Source: Alsobacter ponti
GTDB lineage: Bacteria; Pseudomonadota; Alphaproteobacteria; Rhizobiales; Beijerinckiaceae
NCBI RefSeq assembly: GCF_024294805.1
Contig: NZ_JANCLU010000004.1
Span: 1-64,000 of the forward strand
Length of the DNA stretch: 64,000 bases
Direction: 5' to 3'
Position numbers and translations under genes: made by a program
Part shown: in pieces, positions 1-11,857 of the stretch
Layout of the letters: each line of letters begins with the position of its first letter
Position numbering within the stretch: position 1 is the first letter of the stretch
Notes under the pieces: model-generated
Seen by the model: only the letters and a program-made list of their open reading frames with translations
What the model was told of the DNA's origin: nothing
Database searches by the model: none

Positions 1-1092
1 GCGGAACGCGATGGGGCCGGGCTGGTGCTGCCGCCGGGGGGCGAGGCGCGCGCGACCCGGCCGCTGCCCGTCGCGGCGCTGGGGTTGGACGCCGACAGCC
101 TGGTGGCGCTCGGCCGGCTGGGCCTGAAAACGGTGGGCGACCTCGCGGCGCGCCCGCGCGGCCCGCTGGCGGCGCGCTTCGGCCTGCGCCTGCTCGACCG
201 GCTGGACGGCGTGCTCGGCCGCGCCGAGGAGCCGGTGTCGCCGCGCCGGCCGCTGCCGGCCTGCCTCGCCGAGCGCCGCTTCGCCGAGCCGATCGGCCAC
301 GAGGACGACGTGCGCCGCTCCATCCTGGCGCTGGCGGGCGAGCTGGCCGGCGTGCTGGAGCGGCGCGGCGAGGGGGCGCGGCGGCTGGAGCTCTCCTTCT
401 TCCGCACCGACGGCGCGGTGCGCCGCGTCGCCGTGGAGAGCAGCCGCCCGCTGCGCGACCCCGCCGCCGTGCTGCGCCTCTATCGCGAGCGGCTGGACGC
501 GCTGGCCGACCCGCTCGACCCCGGCTTCGGCTTCGACGTGATGCGCCTCGCCGCGCTGCACAGCGAGCGCTTCGTGGAGGCGCAGGCCGGGCTCGGCGGC
601 CGCGTCGGGGCGGAGGAGGCGATGGCCGAGCTCGCCGACCGGCTGGGCGCGCGCTTCGGGGCGCGCCGTGTGCTGCGCCTGTCCGCCCGCGACACGCACT
701 GCCCGGAGCGCGCCGCCGTGGCCGTGCCGGCCCAGCGTGGCGGCGCGGCGCTGGCGCGCGAGCCGGCCTGGGAGGAGTGGGCCTGCCCCGGCGAGCCGCC
801 CGCAAGGCCGCTGCGCCTGCTCGACCCGCCCGAGCGCATCGAGGCGGTGGCCGAGGTGCCGGACGGGCCGCCGGTGCGCTTTCGCTGGCGGCGCGCGCCG
901 CATGTCGTGCGCAAGGCCGAGGGGCCGGAGCGCATCGCGCCCGAATGGTGGCGCGGCGAGGCGGAGGCGCTGACGCGCGACTATTTCCGCGTCGAGGACG
1001 AGGCGGGCCGCCGCTTCTGGCTGTTCCGCGAGGGGCTGTGGGAGCGCGAGACGCAGGCGCCGCGCTGGTTCCTGCACGGGCTGTTCGCGTGA
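1..1092 (+). CDS. imuB: ImuB, Y-family polymerase-like mutasome subunit (C-terminal part)
   Basis: The reading frame is open to the first base of the window, so the N-terminal polymerase-like part lies upstream and only about 363 residues are visible. The visible part holds the helix-hairpin-helix-like region (LGRLGLKTVGDLAARPRG), the little-finger region, and the long C-terminal extension typical of ImuB, ending with WRGEAEALTRDYFRVEDE and a WFLHGLF tail. ImuB is a catalytically inactive adaptor that links ImuA, DnaE2 and the beta clamp during SOS translesion synthesis. The dnaE2 start lies 4 bases after its stop, the usual imuA-imuB-dnaE2 order, so imuA should lie just upstream. LexA control is known for the family but its site would be outside the window. 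Confidence 0.9.
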   Translation, partial: AERDGAGLVLPPGGEARATRPLPVAALGLDADSLVALGRLGLKTVGDLAARPRGPLAARFGLRLLDRLDGVLGRAEEPVSPRRPLPACLAERRFAEPIGHEDDVRRSILALAGELAGVLERRGEGARRLELSFFRTDGAVRRVAVESSRPLRDPAAVLRLYRERLDALADPLDPGFGFDVMRLAALHSERFVEAQAGLGGRVGAEEAMAELADRLGARFGARRVLRLSARDTHCPERAAVAVPAQRGGAALAREPAWEEWACPGEPPARPLRLLDPPERIEAVAEVPDGPPVRFRWRRAPHVVRKAEGPERIAPEWWRGEAEALTRDYFRVEDEAGRRFWLFREGLWERETQAPRWFLHGLFA

Positions 1093-1096
1093 GCTC

Positions 1097-4408
<3,312 letters not shown>

Positions 4409-4495
4409 GCCGCCGGCGCGGCCCATCCCCGCGCCAGCCGGCGTTGCCGGGCGGCCGGCGTTTGGCTAGACGGGACGGACACGGAGGAAATCGGC

Positions 4496-5431
4496 ATGTT
4501 CGGCATCGACAGCACGGGCGTCTACCCCATCGCCCCCACACCCTTCACCGACGGCGGCGCCATCGACTTCGACTCGACCGACCGCATGGTCGACTGGTGG
4601 GGCGAGATCGGCGCGACGGGCATGACGGTGCTCGGCATCATGGGCGAGGCGCCCAAGCTCGACCAGGCCGAGTCGCTCGCCTTCGTGGAGCGCTGCATCC
4701 GCCGCGCGGGACGGCTGCCCGTGCTCGTCGGCGTCTCCGCCCCGGGCTTCGCCGCCATGCGCGGGCTCGCCCGCGCCGTCATGGACAAGGGCGCCGGCGG
4801 CGTCATGATCGCGCCGCCGCCCTCGCTGCGCACCGACGACCAGATCGTCACCTATTACGCCCAGGCGGTGGAGGCCATCGGCTCCGACATCCCGTTCTGC
4901 ATCCAGGACTACCCGCTGACTCTGTCGGTGGTGATGACGCCGCGCGTCATCCAGAGGATCATCACCGACAATCCGTCCTGCGTCATGCTCAAGCACGAGG
5001 ATTGGCCGGGGCTCGAGAAAATCTCGGCGCTGCGCCGGTTCGAGACCGAGGGCTCGCTGCGCCGCGTCTCCATCCTCACCGGCAATGGCGGGCTGTTCCT
5101 CGACTTCGAGACGGAGCGCGGCGCCGACGGCGCGATGACCGGCTACGCCTTCCCCGAGATGCTGGTCGACGTGGTGCGCCTGCAGGCCGAGGGCCGCCGC
5201 GACGAGGCGCACGACGTGTTCGACGCCCACCTGCCGCTGGTGCGCTACGAGCAGCAGCAGGGCGTCGGCCTGGCGGTGCGTAAATACGTGCTGAAGCGGC
5301 GCGGCATTTTGGCGTCGGACGCGCAGCGCAAGCCGGGCTCCGCCCTCACGGCGGCGGCCAAGGCCGAGGTCGAGTACCTGCTGGAGCGGCTGGCCCGGCG
5401 CGACCCGCGCGCCGCGCGGCTGCCGGGCTGA
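4496..5431 (+). CDS. Dihydrodipicolinate synthase/N-acetylneuraminate lyase family protein
   Basis: A 311-residue class I aldolase/lyase of the DapA TIM-barrel family. Visible signatures are GIMGEAPKL (the phosphate/carboxylate-binding GTTGE region), Tyr139 in QDYPL, and the Schiff-base lysine Lys166 in VMLKHEDW. Members condense or cleave pyruvate-type 2-oxo acids; this one diverges from biosynthetic DapA (GIMGE instead of GTTGE), so a catabolic lyase or dehydratase is more likely than lysine synthesis. The start is supported by GGAGG about 8 bases upstream. The FAD oxidoreductase follows after 10 bases, so the pair probably forms a small catabolic operon. The substrate cannot be told. Confidence 0.88.
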   Translation: MFGIDSTGVYPIAPTPFTDGGAIDFDSTDRMVDWWGEIGATGMTVLGIMGEAPKLDQAESLAFVERCIRRAGRLPVLVGVSAPGFAAMRGLARAVMDKGAGGVMIAPPPSLRTDDQIVTYYAQAVEAIGSDIPFCIQDYPLTLSVVMTPRVIQRIITDNPSCVMLKHEDWPGLEKISALRRFETEGSLRRVSILTGNGGLFLDFETERGADGAMTGYAFPEMLVDVVRLQAEGRRDEAHDVFDAHLPLVRYEQQQGVGLAVRKYVLKRRGILASDAQRKPGSALTAAAKAEVEYLLERLARRDPRAARLPG

Positions 5432-5441
5432 CCCGCCTTCC

Positions 5442-6542
5442 ATGGCGGATGTCGACGTTGTCGTGGTCGGGGCCGGCGTGGTCGGCCTCGCCGTCGCGCG
5501 CGCCTTGGCGCTGCAGGGCCGCTCGGTGGTCGTGCTGGAGGCCGCCGACGGCATCGGCTCGGAGACGTCGTCGCGCAACAGCGAGGTCATCCACGCCGGG
5601 CTCTACTACCCGGCGGGTAGCCTGAAGGCGCGGCTCTGCGTCGAGGGTCGCGAGCGGCTCTACGCCTTCTGCGCCTCGCACGGCGTGCCGCACCGACGCT
5701 GCGGCAAGCTGGTCGTCGCCGCCGACGCGACGGAGCTCGCGGCGGTCGAGGCGGTCGGACGGCGCGGCGCGCAGAACGGCGTCGACGACCTCGAGATGAT
5801 CTCCGGCGCGGCGGCCCGCGCGCTGGAGCCGTCGCTCGCCTGCGTCGGCGCGCTGCTGTCGCCTTCCACCGGCATCATCGACAGCCACGCCTACATGCTG
5901 GCCCTGCTGGGCGACGCGGAGGCGCACGGCGCGGCCTTCGCCTTCCGCACGCCGTTCCTGCGCGCCGAGGCGACGGGCGGCGGCTTCACCGTGGAGGCGG
6001 GCGGCGCGGAGCCGATGCGGCTCACATGCGGCGCGCTGGTCAATTGCGGCGGCCTGCACGCCTCGCGCGTCGCCGCCGCGGTCGCCGGGCTCGCCGGCGA
6101 GCACGTCCCGCAAACCCGCTACGCCAAGGGCAACTACTTCGTGCTCGCCGGGCGCGCGCCGTTCTCGCGGCTGATCTACCCCGCGCCGCACGCCCACGGG
6201 CTCGGCGTCCACCTGACGCTCGACCTCGGCGGGCAGGCGAAGTTCGGCCCGGACGTGGAGTGGGTGGACGCCATCGACTACGAGGTCGACCCGGCGCGCG
6301 GCGAGGGCTTCGAGGCCGCCATCAGGTGCTACTGGCCCGGCCTGCCGGACGGCGCGCTGGCCCCCGGCTATTCCGGCATTCGGCCGAAGATCGCCGGCCC
6401 CCACGATCCCGCGCCCGATTTCCGCGTCGACGGCCCGGAGGCGCACGGCGTCGCAGGCCTGGTCAACCTGTTCGGCATCGAGAGCCCGGGCCTCACCGCC
6501 TCGCTGGCGCTGGCCGACGAGGTCACGCGCCGGCTCGGCTGA
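5442..6542 (+). CDS. FAD-dependent oxidoreductase, L-2-hydroxyglutarate dehydrogenase-like
   Basis: A 366-residue DAO-fold flavoprotein. The N-terminal dinucleotide motif [13 protein letters not shown] is followed by an acidic strand end (VVVLE) and [14 protein letters not shown], which is typical of the LhgO/L2HGDH branch, where a 2-hydroxy acid is oxidised to a 2-oxo acid with electrons passed to quinones. The C-terminal FAD segment GYSGIRPKI and [20 protein letters not shown] also fit that branch. It follows the DapA-like gene by 10 bases. Family assignment is firm. The exact 2-hydroxy acid is an inference; coupling to a 2-oxo-acid lyase next door is consistent. Confidence 0.88.
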   Translation: MADVDVVVVGAGVVGLAVARALALQGRSVVVLEAADGIGSETSSRNSEVIHAGLYYPAGSLKARLCVEGRERLYAFCASHGVPHRRCGKLVVAADATELAAVEAVGRRGAQNGVDDLEMISGAAARALEPSLACVGALLSPSTGIIDSHAYMLALLGDAEAHGAAFAFRTPFLRAEATGGGFTVEAGGAEPMRLTCGALVNCGGLHASRVAAAVAGLAGEHVPQTRYAKGNYFVLAGRAPFSRLIYPAPHAHGLGVHLTLDLGGQAKFGPDVEWVDAIDYEVDPARGEGFEAAIRCYWPGLPDGALAPGYSGIRPKIAGPHDPAPDFRVDGPEAHGVAGLVNLFGIESPGLTASLALADEVTRRLG

Positions 6543-6566
6543 GGCGGCCGGGGCGGCGCTTCGCGC

Positions 6567-7430
6567 TCAGCCGGCGAACACCACGGTCTTGCGGCCGTTG
6601 GGGATCACCCGGTCGTCGAGATGGTAGGCCAGCGCCCGGGCGAGCACGCGCCGCTCGATGTCGCGGCCCTTGCGCACGAGGTCGTCCGGCGTGTCGCGGT
6701 GCGAGATGCGCTCGACGTCCTGCTCGATGATCGGCCCCTCGTCGAGGTCCGAGGTGACGTAGTGCGCCGTCGCGCCGATCAGCTTCACGCCGCGCTCGTG
6801 CGCCTGGTGGTAGGGCTTGGCCCCCTTGAAGCCGGGCAGGAAGGAGTGGTGGATGTTGATGCAGCGTCCCGACAGCTTGGCCGCCAGCCCGTCCGACAGC
6901 ACCTGCATGTAGCGGGCGAGCACGACCACTTCCGTCTCCGTGCTCTTCACCAGCTCCCAGAGCTGCTGTTCCTGCTCCAGCTTGGTCTGCCGGGTCACCG
7001 GCAGGTAGTGGAACGGGATGCCGTCGAGGTCGTGGTGGGAATAGGTCTCGCGCGGGTGGTTGGCGACCACCGCCGACACGTCCATGGCCAGCTCGCCGAT
7101 GCGGCGGCGGTAGAGCAGGTCGGCCAGACAATGGTCGAACTTCGACACCAGCAGCATGACGCGCCGGCGCTGCGCCTGCGAGCGCATCGTCCACTCCATG
7201 CCGAAGCGCTCGGCGACGGGCGCGAAGGCGTCGCGCACGGCCTCGAGCCCGCTGTCCTCGCGCACGGCATTGAACGCCACGCGCATGAAGAAGCGGCCGG
7301 TTTCGGTGTCGTCGAACTGCTGCGCCTCGAGAATGTTGCAGCCGCCCTCGAAGAGCACCGTCGACACGCCGGCGACGATGCCGGGCCGGTTGGGGCAGGC
7401 GAGCTTGAGGACGAAGGTCTCGGGCGTCAT
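6567..7430 (-). CDS. purU: Formyltetrahydrofolate deformylase
   Basis: A 287-residue protein of normal PurU length. It has an N-terminal ACT domain ([13 protein letters not shown], about residues 7-80) and a formyltransferase-like C-terminal domain with [16 protein letters not shown] and [11 protein letters not shown], carrying the Asn-His-Asp catalytic set. It hydrolyses 10-formyl-THF to formate and THF, balancing one-carbon pools. The frame is open further upstream, but the start at [17 protein letters not shown] matches the family N-terminus and the upstream extension is low-complexity, so I chose 7430. It converges with the FAD oxidoreductase gene. Confidence 0.95.
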   Translation of the reverse strand: MTPETFVLKLACPNRPGIVAGVSTVLFEGGCNILEAQQFDDTETGRFFMRVAFNAVREDSGLEAVRDAFAPVAERFGMEWTMRSQAQRRRVMLLVSKFDHCLADLLYRRRIGELAMDVSAVVANHPRETYSHHDLDGIPFHYLPVTRQTKLEQEQQLWELVKSTETEVVVLARYMQVLSDGLAAKLSGRCINIHHSFLPGFKGAKPYHQAHERGVKLIGATAHYVTSDLDEGPIIEQDVERISHRDTPDDLVRKGRDIERRVLARALAYHLDDRVIPNGRKTVVFAG

Positions 7431-7589
7431 GGCGAGGATTCCCGTGGAAGGGCTCCGGTGGGAGGCTTCCGGTGACGACGGCCGCCGGCGGCGGGCGCGC
7501 GTCTCTACCGCTTCGCGGCCGGGCGGGCAACTTCGGCGGAGCAGGACACCCGCGGGGGCGGGCTCCCCTCTCCAGATGAGCAGGGCTCT

Positions 7590-7851
7590 CCGCCCGCCCT
7601 TTGGTTGCGGGCCTGCGGCCCGCCCGTCCCCGGCCCGGTGCAGCGAAGCGGAACCGGAGCCGGGGCCCAGCGCAACATGCCGCGCGGAGCGCGTCCTTAT
7701 GGCCTTTTCGATTGAGCGCCGCTTCGCGGCAACATCCATGCGCTGGCCCCCGGATATGCCTCCGCCAAGGCTCCGGCATTCCGGGGACGGGCGGACGAGG
7801 TCCGCCCGTTGGGGTTGCGGGCTCGGCCCGCAAGAAGCGCGTCCTTATGGC
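7590..7851. repeat. Composite GC-rich intergenic repeat
   Basis: Within the 665-base gene-free stretch 7431-8095 two related blocks occur. The 15-mer gcgcgtccttatggc is exact at 7689-7703 and 7837-7851. Each copy is preceded by a small hairpin element, ggttgcgggc...gcccgc, at 7603-7623 and 7813-7831. The frames across it look non-coding (Arg/Pro/Gly-rich). This resembles the dispersed intergenic repeats common in GC-rich alphaproteobacteria, but only these two copies were noticed in the window. No gene is supported here. Confidence 0.55.
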
Positions 7852-8004
7852 ACAGCCACGTGAAGCGCTCCGCCATCGGCTCGGAAACGCGTGAAAGCTG
7901 TCGTTTTCAACCGAGACTAGAAGCGCGGCCGGGCCCCGTCGGAAAACTGTCCGGTACCGCGCCTTGACCGGCGGCAAGCCCCTTGCGCGGGCTATGAAAC
8001 CGGT

Positions 8005-8030
8005 GTTCCATAGCTTTGCAATTATGGAAC
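8005..8030 (+). promoter_or_regulatory. Inverted repeat upstream of the sugar ABC operon (candidate operator)
   Basis: GTTCCATA (8005-8012) and TATGGAAC (8023-8030) form a perfect 8-base inverted repeat with a 10-base spacer, 66 bases before the binding-protein start. It lies in the least GC-rich part of this intergenic stretch and is well placed for a transcription factor. The cognate regulator is not visible among the neighbours. Function is inferred from position only. Confidence 0.45.
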
Positions 8031-8095
8031 GGTTGTTTCGACCGCGACCATTGCAACCAGACGACGGCCGGCCGCGCCGGCCTCAGGAGGAAACC

Positions 8096-9058
8096 ATGAA
8101 GAAGACCTGGCTCCTCGCCGGACTGATGGCCGCGTCCGTCGGCCTCGGCTCCCCCGCTCAAGCCCAGCAGCCCACCATTCCGATCATCGTCAAGGACACC
8201 ACGTCCTTCTACTGGCAGATCGTGCTCGCCGGCGCGCGCAAGGCGGGCCAGGACCTCGGCGTCAAGGTGCCGGAGCTCGGCGCGCAGTCCGAGGCCGACA
8301 TCAACGGCCAGATCGCCATCCTCGAGAACGCCGTCTCCTCCAAGCCGGCCGCCATCGTCATCTCGCCGACCCAGCGCGCCGCGCTCGGCAAGCCGATCGA
8401 CGAGGCCGCCAAGTCGGTCAAGGTGATCGGCATCGACTCCGCTGCCGACTCCAAGGCGTTCACCTCGTTCCTGACCACCGACAACGTGCAGGGCGGGCGC
8501 ATCGCGGCCGACGGCCTCGCCGCCGCCATCGCCGCCAAGTACGGCAAGCCCGAGGGCGAGGTGGCGCTGATCACCCACCTGCCGGGCGTCGGCTCGCTCG
8601 ACGAGCGCGCCAAGGGCTTCAAGGAGCAGCTGGCCGCCAAGTATCCGGGCCTCAAGCTGGTCGCCGACAAGGTGTCGGACGGCACCGCCAATGGCGGCCT
8701 CAACATCACCACCGACCTGATGACGGCCTTCCCCAACCTGCGCGGCATCTTCGCCTCGAACCTCATCCAGGCGCAGGGCGCGATCCAGGCGATCGCCGAG
8801 TCCAAGGCGCAGGACAAGGTCAAGCTGGTCGGCTTCGACTCCGACGACAAGCTGGTCAAGGCGCTGAAGGACGGCGTGATGGCCGCCACCGTCGTGCAGG
8901 ACCCCTACCGGATGGGCTATGACGGCGTGAAGACCGCGCTCGCCGCCTCGAAGGGCGAGAAGGTCGAAGCCTTCGTCGACACCGGCGCGAACCTGATCAC
9001 GGGCGAGAACATGAACGGCGCCCGCGCGCAGGAACTGCTGAACCCGAAGGTGAAGTAA
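8096..9058 (+). CDS. Sugar ABC transporter periplasmic binding protein (CUT2/RbsB type)
   Basis: A 320-residue exported protein. The signal peptide is MKKTWLLAGLMAASVGLG up to a likely AQA/QQ cleavage site. The mature protein shows the periplasmic binding protein type I pattern (IPIIVKDTTSFYWQIVLAGA; SPTQRAALGKPIDEA; GVGSLDERAKGF; GFDSDDKLVKAL). It delivers a monosaccharide or sugar acid to the ATPase/permease encoded next. Start 8096 is fixed by AGGAGG seven bases upstream and the signal peptide; a longer in-frame extension to 7964 is not believable. A strong hairpin follows its stop, as is usual where binding protein must be made in excess. Confidence 0.93.
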   Translation: MKKTWLLAGLMAASVGLGSPAQAQQPTIPIIVKDTTSFYWQIVLAGARKAGQDLGVKVPELGAQSEADINGQIAILENAVSSKPAAIVISPTQRAALGKPIDEAAKSVKVIGIDSAADSKAFTSFLTTDNVQGGRIAADGLAAAIAAKYGKPEGEVALITHLPGVGSLDERAKGFKEQLAAKYPGLKLVADKVSDGTANGGLNITTDLMTAFPNLRGIFASNLIQAQGAIQAIAESKAQDKVKLVGFDSDDKLVKALKDGVMAATVVQDPYRMGYDGVKTALAASKGEKVEAFVDTGANLITGENMNGARAQELLNPKVK

Positions 9059-9077
9059 GCCGGGCCACAAAGCGCAT

Positions 9078-9107
9078 CCGCCTCCGGCGCGCCGACGCCG
9101 GGGGCGG
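9078..9107 (+). terminator. Intercistronic hairpin after the binding-protein gene
   Basis: CCGCCTCCGGCG (9078-9089) pairs with CGCCGGGGGCGG (9096-9107), 11 of 12 positions, with a 6-base loop and no T-run. Placed between the binding protein and ATPase genes, it more likely protects the upstream mRNA or partly attenuates than fully terminates. Confidence 0.6.
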
Positions 9108-9141
9108 GTTCGCCGCTTCCACGACATCCGGAGACGCGTCC

Positions 9142-10665
9142 TTGTCCGCCGCCGCCGAAGCCCCGTCCGCGCGCCGGGATTCGTTCGCCGGGCCGATCCT
9201 CGAGCTGCGCGGGCTCGAGAAGCGCTATGTCGGCACGCATGCCCTCAAGCCCGCCGACCTCGCCTTCGAGGCGGGGGAGATCCACGCCATCGTCGGCGAG
9301 AACGGCGCGGGCAAGTCCACGCTCATCAAGCTCCTGACCGGCGTGACGCCGCGCACCGCCGGCGAGATCGTCTGGAAGGGCGTTCCCACCGACCTCTCGA
9401 CGCCCAACGAGGCCATCGCGCTCGGCATCAACGCCGTCCACCAGGAAGTGGTGCTGTGCCCGCATCTGACGGTGGCGGCCAACATCTTCCTCGGCGACGA
9501 GCGCACCGCGCGCGGCCTGCTGAAGGACCGCGCCATGGTGCGCGAGGCGCAGCGCATCCTCGACGACCTCGGCTTCAACCTGCCGGCGGGCGCGGTGCTC
9601 TCGACGCTGACCATCGGCCAGCAGCAGCTCATCGCCACGGCGCGCGCGGCGACGCGCGGCACGCAGTTCCTCATCTTCGACGAACCCACCGCCTACCTCA
9701 CGAGGCAGGAGGCCGCGCAGCTCTTCGCGCTCATCCGCCGCCTCAAGGCGCAGGGCGTCACCATCGTCTATATCAGCCACCGCATGGAGGAGATCTTCGA
9801 GCTGGCCGACCGCGTGTCGGTGCTGCGCGACGGCATGCTGGTGGGCACCCGCGTCGTCGCCGAGACCACCGACGCCGAGCTGATCGCGCTGATGATCAAC
9901 CGCTCGATCGAGCAGATCTACCACAAGGAGACCTTCGCGCACGGCGCGCCGGTGCTGGAGACCCGCCACCTGAGCGGCCGCGGCTTCGAGGACGTGTCGC
10001 TGACCGTGCGGGAGGGCGAGATCGTCGGCCTCTACGGCCTCATCGGCGCGGGCCGCAGCGAGTTCGTGATGGGCGTCTACGGCCGCGAGCGCGTCACCGC
10101 CGGCGAGGTGCTGTGGCGGGGCCAGCCCGTGACGATCCGCCGCGAGCGCGACGCCATCGACCTCGGCATGGCGCTCGCGCCCGAAAGCCGGCGCGACCAG
10201 GGGCTCTGCCTCAACCTCGGGGTCGGCCTCAACCTCAACCTGCCGGTCTTCGACCGGCTGACGCGAGGCGTCACAATTTCCGCCTCGGAGGAACGCAAGG
10301 CCGCCGACAAGCAGATCCGCGACCTGCGCATCAAGACGGCCTCGCGCAACGCGCTCGCGCTGAGCCTTTCCGGCGGCAACCAGCAGAAGATCGTCATCGG
10401 CAAGTGGCTGAACCACGGCGCGAAGCTGTTCATCTTCGACGAGCCCACGGTGGGCGTCGACGTCGGCACCAAGGCCGAGATCTACCGCCTGTTCGGCGCG
10501 CTGCTCGCCAAGGGCGCGGGCATCCTGCTGATCTCCTCCTATTTGCCGGAGGTGTACGAGCTGGCCGACAGGCTGCACGTGTTCCGAGGCGGGCGGCAGG
10601 TGGCCTCGCACGGCTTCAAGGCCGCGAGCCACGAGCAGATCCTGACGGAAGCCATCGGAGTGTGA
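9142..10665 (+). CDS. Sugar ABC transporter ATP-binding protein, two fused ABC domains
   Basis: A 507-residue CUT2-type ATPase (RbsA/MglA layout). Domain 1 has Walker A GENGAGKSTL, a degenerate signature LTIGQQQ, and Walker B FLIFDEPTAYLT. Domain 2 has the degenerate Walker A GLIGAGRSEF, signature LSGGNQQKIVIGKW, and Walker B LFIFDEPTVGVDVG. Such asymmetry is normal for the family. The start is an unusual TTG (9142), preceded by GGAG; no better in-frame ATG precedes the first ABC domain. The permease follows after 30 bases. Confidence 0.93.
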   Translation: MSAAAEAPSARRDSFAGPILELRGLEKRYVGTHALKPADLAFEAGEIHAIVGENGAGKSTLIKLLTGVTPRTAGEIVWKGVPTDLSTPNEAIALGINAVHQEVVLCPHLTVAANIFLGDERTARGLLKDRAMVREAQRILDDLGFNLPAGAVLSTLTIGQQQLIATARAATRGTQFLIFDEPTAYLTRQEAAQLFALIRRLKAQGVTIVYISHRMEEIFELADRVSVLRDGMLVGTRVVAETTDAELIALMINRSIEQIYHKETFAHGAPVLETRHLSGRGFEDVSLTVREGEIVGLYGLIGAGRSEFVMGVYGRERVTAGEVLWRGQPVTIRRERDAIDLGMALAPESRRDQGLCLNLGVGLNLNLPVFDRLTRGVTISASEERKAADKQIRDLRIKTASRNALALSLSGGNQQKIVIGKWLNHGAKLFIFDEPTVGVDVGTKAEIYRLFGALLAKGAGILLISSYLPEVYELADRLHVFRGGRQVASHGFKAASHEQILTEAIGV

Positions 10666-10695
10666 GGCGCCCCGCGCCACGAGGGAACGAGGGAC

Positions 10696-11727
10696 ATGAC
10701 TGATACCGCCGCGACGGGCGACGCGCCCCGCACGAAGTTCGAGTTCTCGCGCCTGCTCGGCCTGACGCTGGTGGGCGTGCTGCTGGCGATGTTCCTGTTC
10801 CTCGCGTGGAAGACCTCGACCTTCGCCACGCCGGGCAACCTCTCCAACCTGGCCCGCCAGGGCGCGATCTTCGCCATCCTGGCGCTCGGCCAGACCTTCG
10901 TGATCATCACCGCCGGCATCGACCTCTCTGTCGGCGCGGTGGCGAGCTTCATCACCGTGGTCGTCGCCATGCTCATCCAGAGCGTCGCGCCGGACGTGAC
11001 GGCGTGGCTGGTCGGCGCCGGGCTGCCCGAGTCGATCGCCAACGGCGTGGCGCTGTGGATCATGATCCTGGCCTCGCTGCTGCTCGGCGCGGGCATCGGC
11101 GCGTTCCACGCCTTCGGCGTCGTCAAGATGGGGCTGCCGCCGTTCATCATCACGCTCGCCACCTTCACGGCGCTGCGCGGCGTCGGCCTGCTGATGACCA
11201 ACGGCTCCACCGTCAACGTGACGAACGACGTCTTCACCGGCTTCTCGCGCGGCGAGTTCCTTGGCATCCCCAACCTGTTCATGGTGGTGATCGTCGTCGC
11301 CGTGCCGGCCTTCGTGTACCTGCACCTCAGCCGCTGGGGGCGTTATCTCTACGCCGTCGGCTCCAACCCGGAGGCGGCGCGGCTGTCGGGCGTCAACGTC
11401 AACGCCGTCACCGCCACCGCCTACATCCTGTCCTCGGTGTGCGCCGCCATCGTCGGCGTCATGCTCGCCTCGCGCACCGGCACCGGCAACGCCACCCAGG
11501 CCATCGGCTTCGAGCTGGAGGCCATCGCCGCCTCGGTGATCGGCGGCACCAGCCTGTTCGGCGCCATCGGCAGCGTGTGGGGGCCGCTCCTCGGCGCGTT
11601 CATCCTGGCGACCATCCGCAACGGCGCCAATCTGATGAACGTCAACTCGTTCTGGCAGTTCATCATCACCGGCGTGCTGATCATCGCCATCGTCTACGCC
11701 GACGGGCTGCGGCGGCGCAGGCGCTAG
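10696..11727 (+). CDS. Sugar ABC transporter permease (CUT2/RbsC type)
   Basis: A 343-residue integral membrane protein with about eight to ten hydrophobic segments and the BPD_transp_2 signature regions GQTFVIITAGIDLSVGAV and AIAASVIGGTSLFGAIGSV. It forms the inner-membrane channel of the importer encoded by 8096-10665. Compared with RbsC there is an extra loop around residues 95-125 (SVAPDVTAWLVGAGLPES). Co-transcribed with the two preceding genes; the dehydratase starts 130 bases downstream behind its own candidate regulatory region. Confidence 0.92.
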   Translation: MTDTAATGDAPRTKFEFSRLLGLTLVGVLLAMFLFLAWKTSTFATPGNLSNLARQGAIFAILALGQTFVIITAGIDLSVGAVASFITVVVAMLIQSVAPDVTAWLVGAGLPESIANGVALWIMILASLLLGAGIGAFHAFGVVKMGLPPFIITLATFTALRGVGLLMTNGSTVNVTNDVFTGFSRGEFLGIPNLFMVVIVVAVPAFVYLHLSRWGRYLYAVGSNPEAARLSGVNVNAVTATAYILSSVCAAIVGVMLASRTGTGNATQAIGFELEAIAASVIGGTSLFGAIGSVWGPLLGAFILATIRNGANLMNVNSFWQFIITGVLIIAIVYADGLRRRRR

Positions 11728-11783
11728 CTTCGCCGCGCCCACCCGGGCCTCGCGCGCGGCCGGCGCGAATCCCCCTGCTCAAG

Positions 11784-11842
11784 CGGTTCGAACCGGTTTA
11801 GAAGGGGGCGAGCGCGCCCGTCGCGGCCCCTTTCGAACCGGT
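11784..11842 (+). promoter_or_regulatory. Palindrome and direct repeat before the UxaA-family gene
   Basis: CGGTTCGAACCG (11784-11795) is a perfect 12-base palindrome. The 11-mer TTCGAACCGGT occurs at 11787-11797 and again at 11832-11842, 45 bases apart, the second copy just upstream of the GGAGG ribosome site. Two phased copies before a catabolic gene suggest a regulator-binding region. The regulator is not known. Confidence 0.4.
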
Positions 11843-11857
11843 GATCCGGAGGAAACC

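Noticed and set aside
7431-7739. N-terminal extension of PurU to 7739
   Set aside because: The ACT domain begins at the ATG at 7430. The added residues overlap the intergenic repeat and have no homology-like pattern.
7501-7894. Small proteins in the 7.4-8.1 kb gap
   Set aside because: The frames lack RBSs and cover repeated hairpin sequence in both orientations.
7964-8095. Earlier start for the sugar-binding protein
   Set aside because: It would bury the signal peptide and translate through the candidate operator; AGGAGG supports 8096.
8917-11742. A long minus-strand frame antisense to the sugar ABC genes
   Set aside because: Same compositional artefact; low-complexity product, no family motifs, and it spans several real genes.
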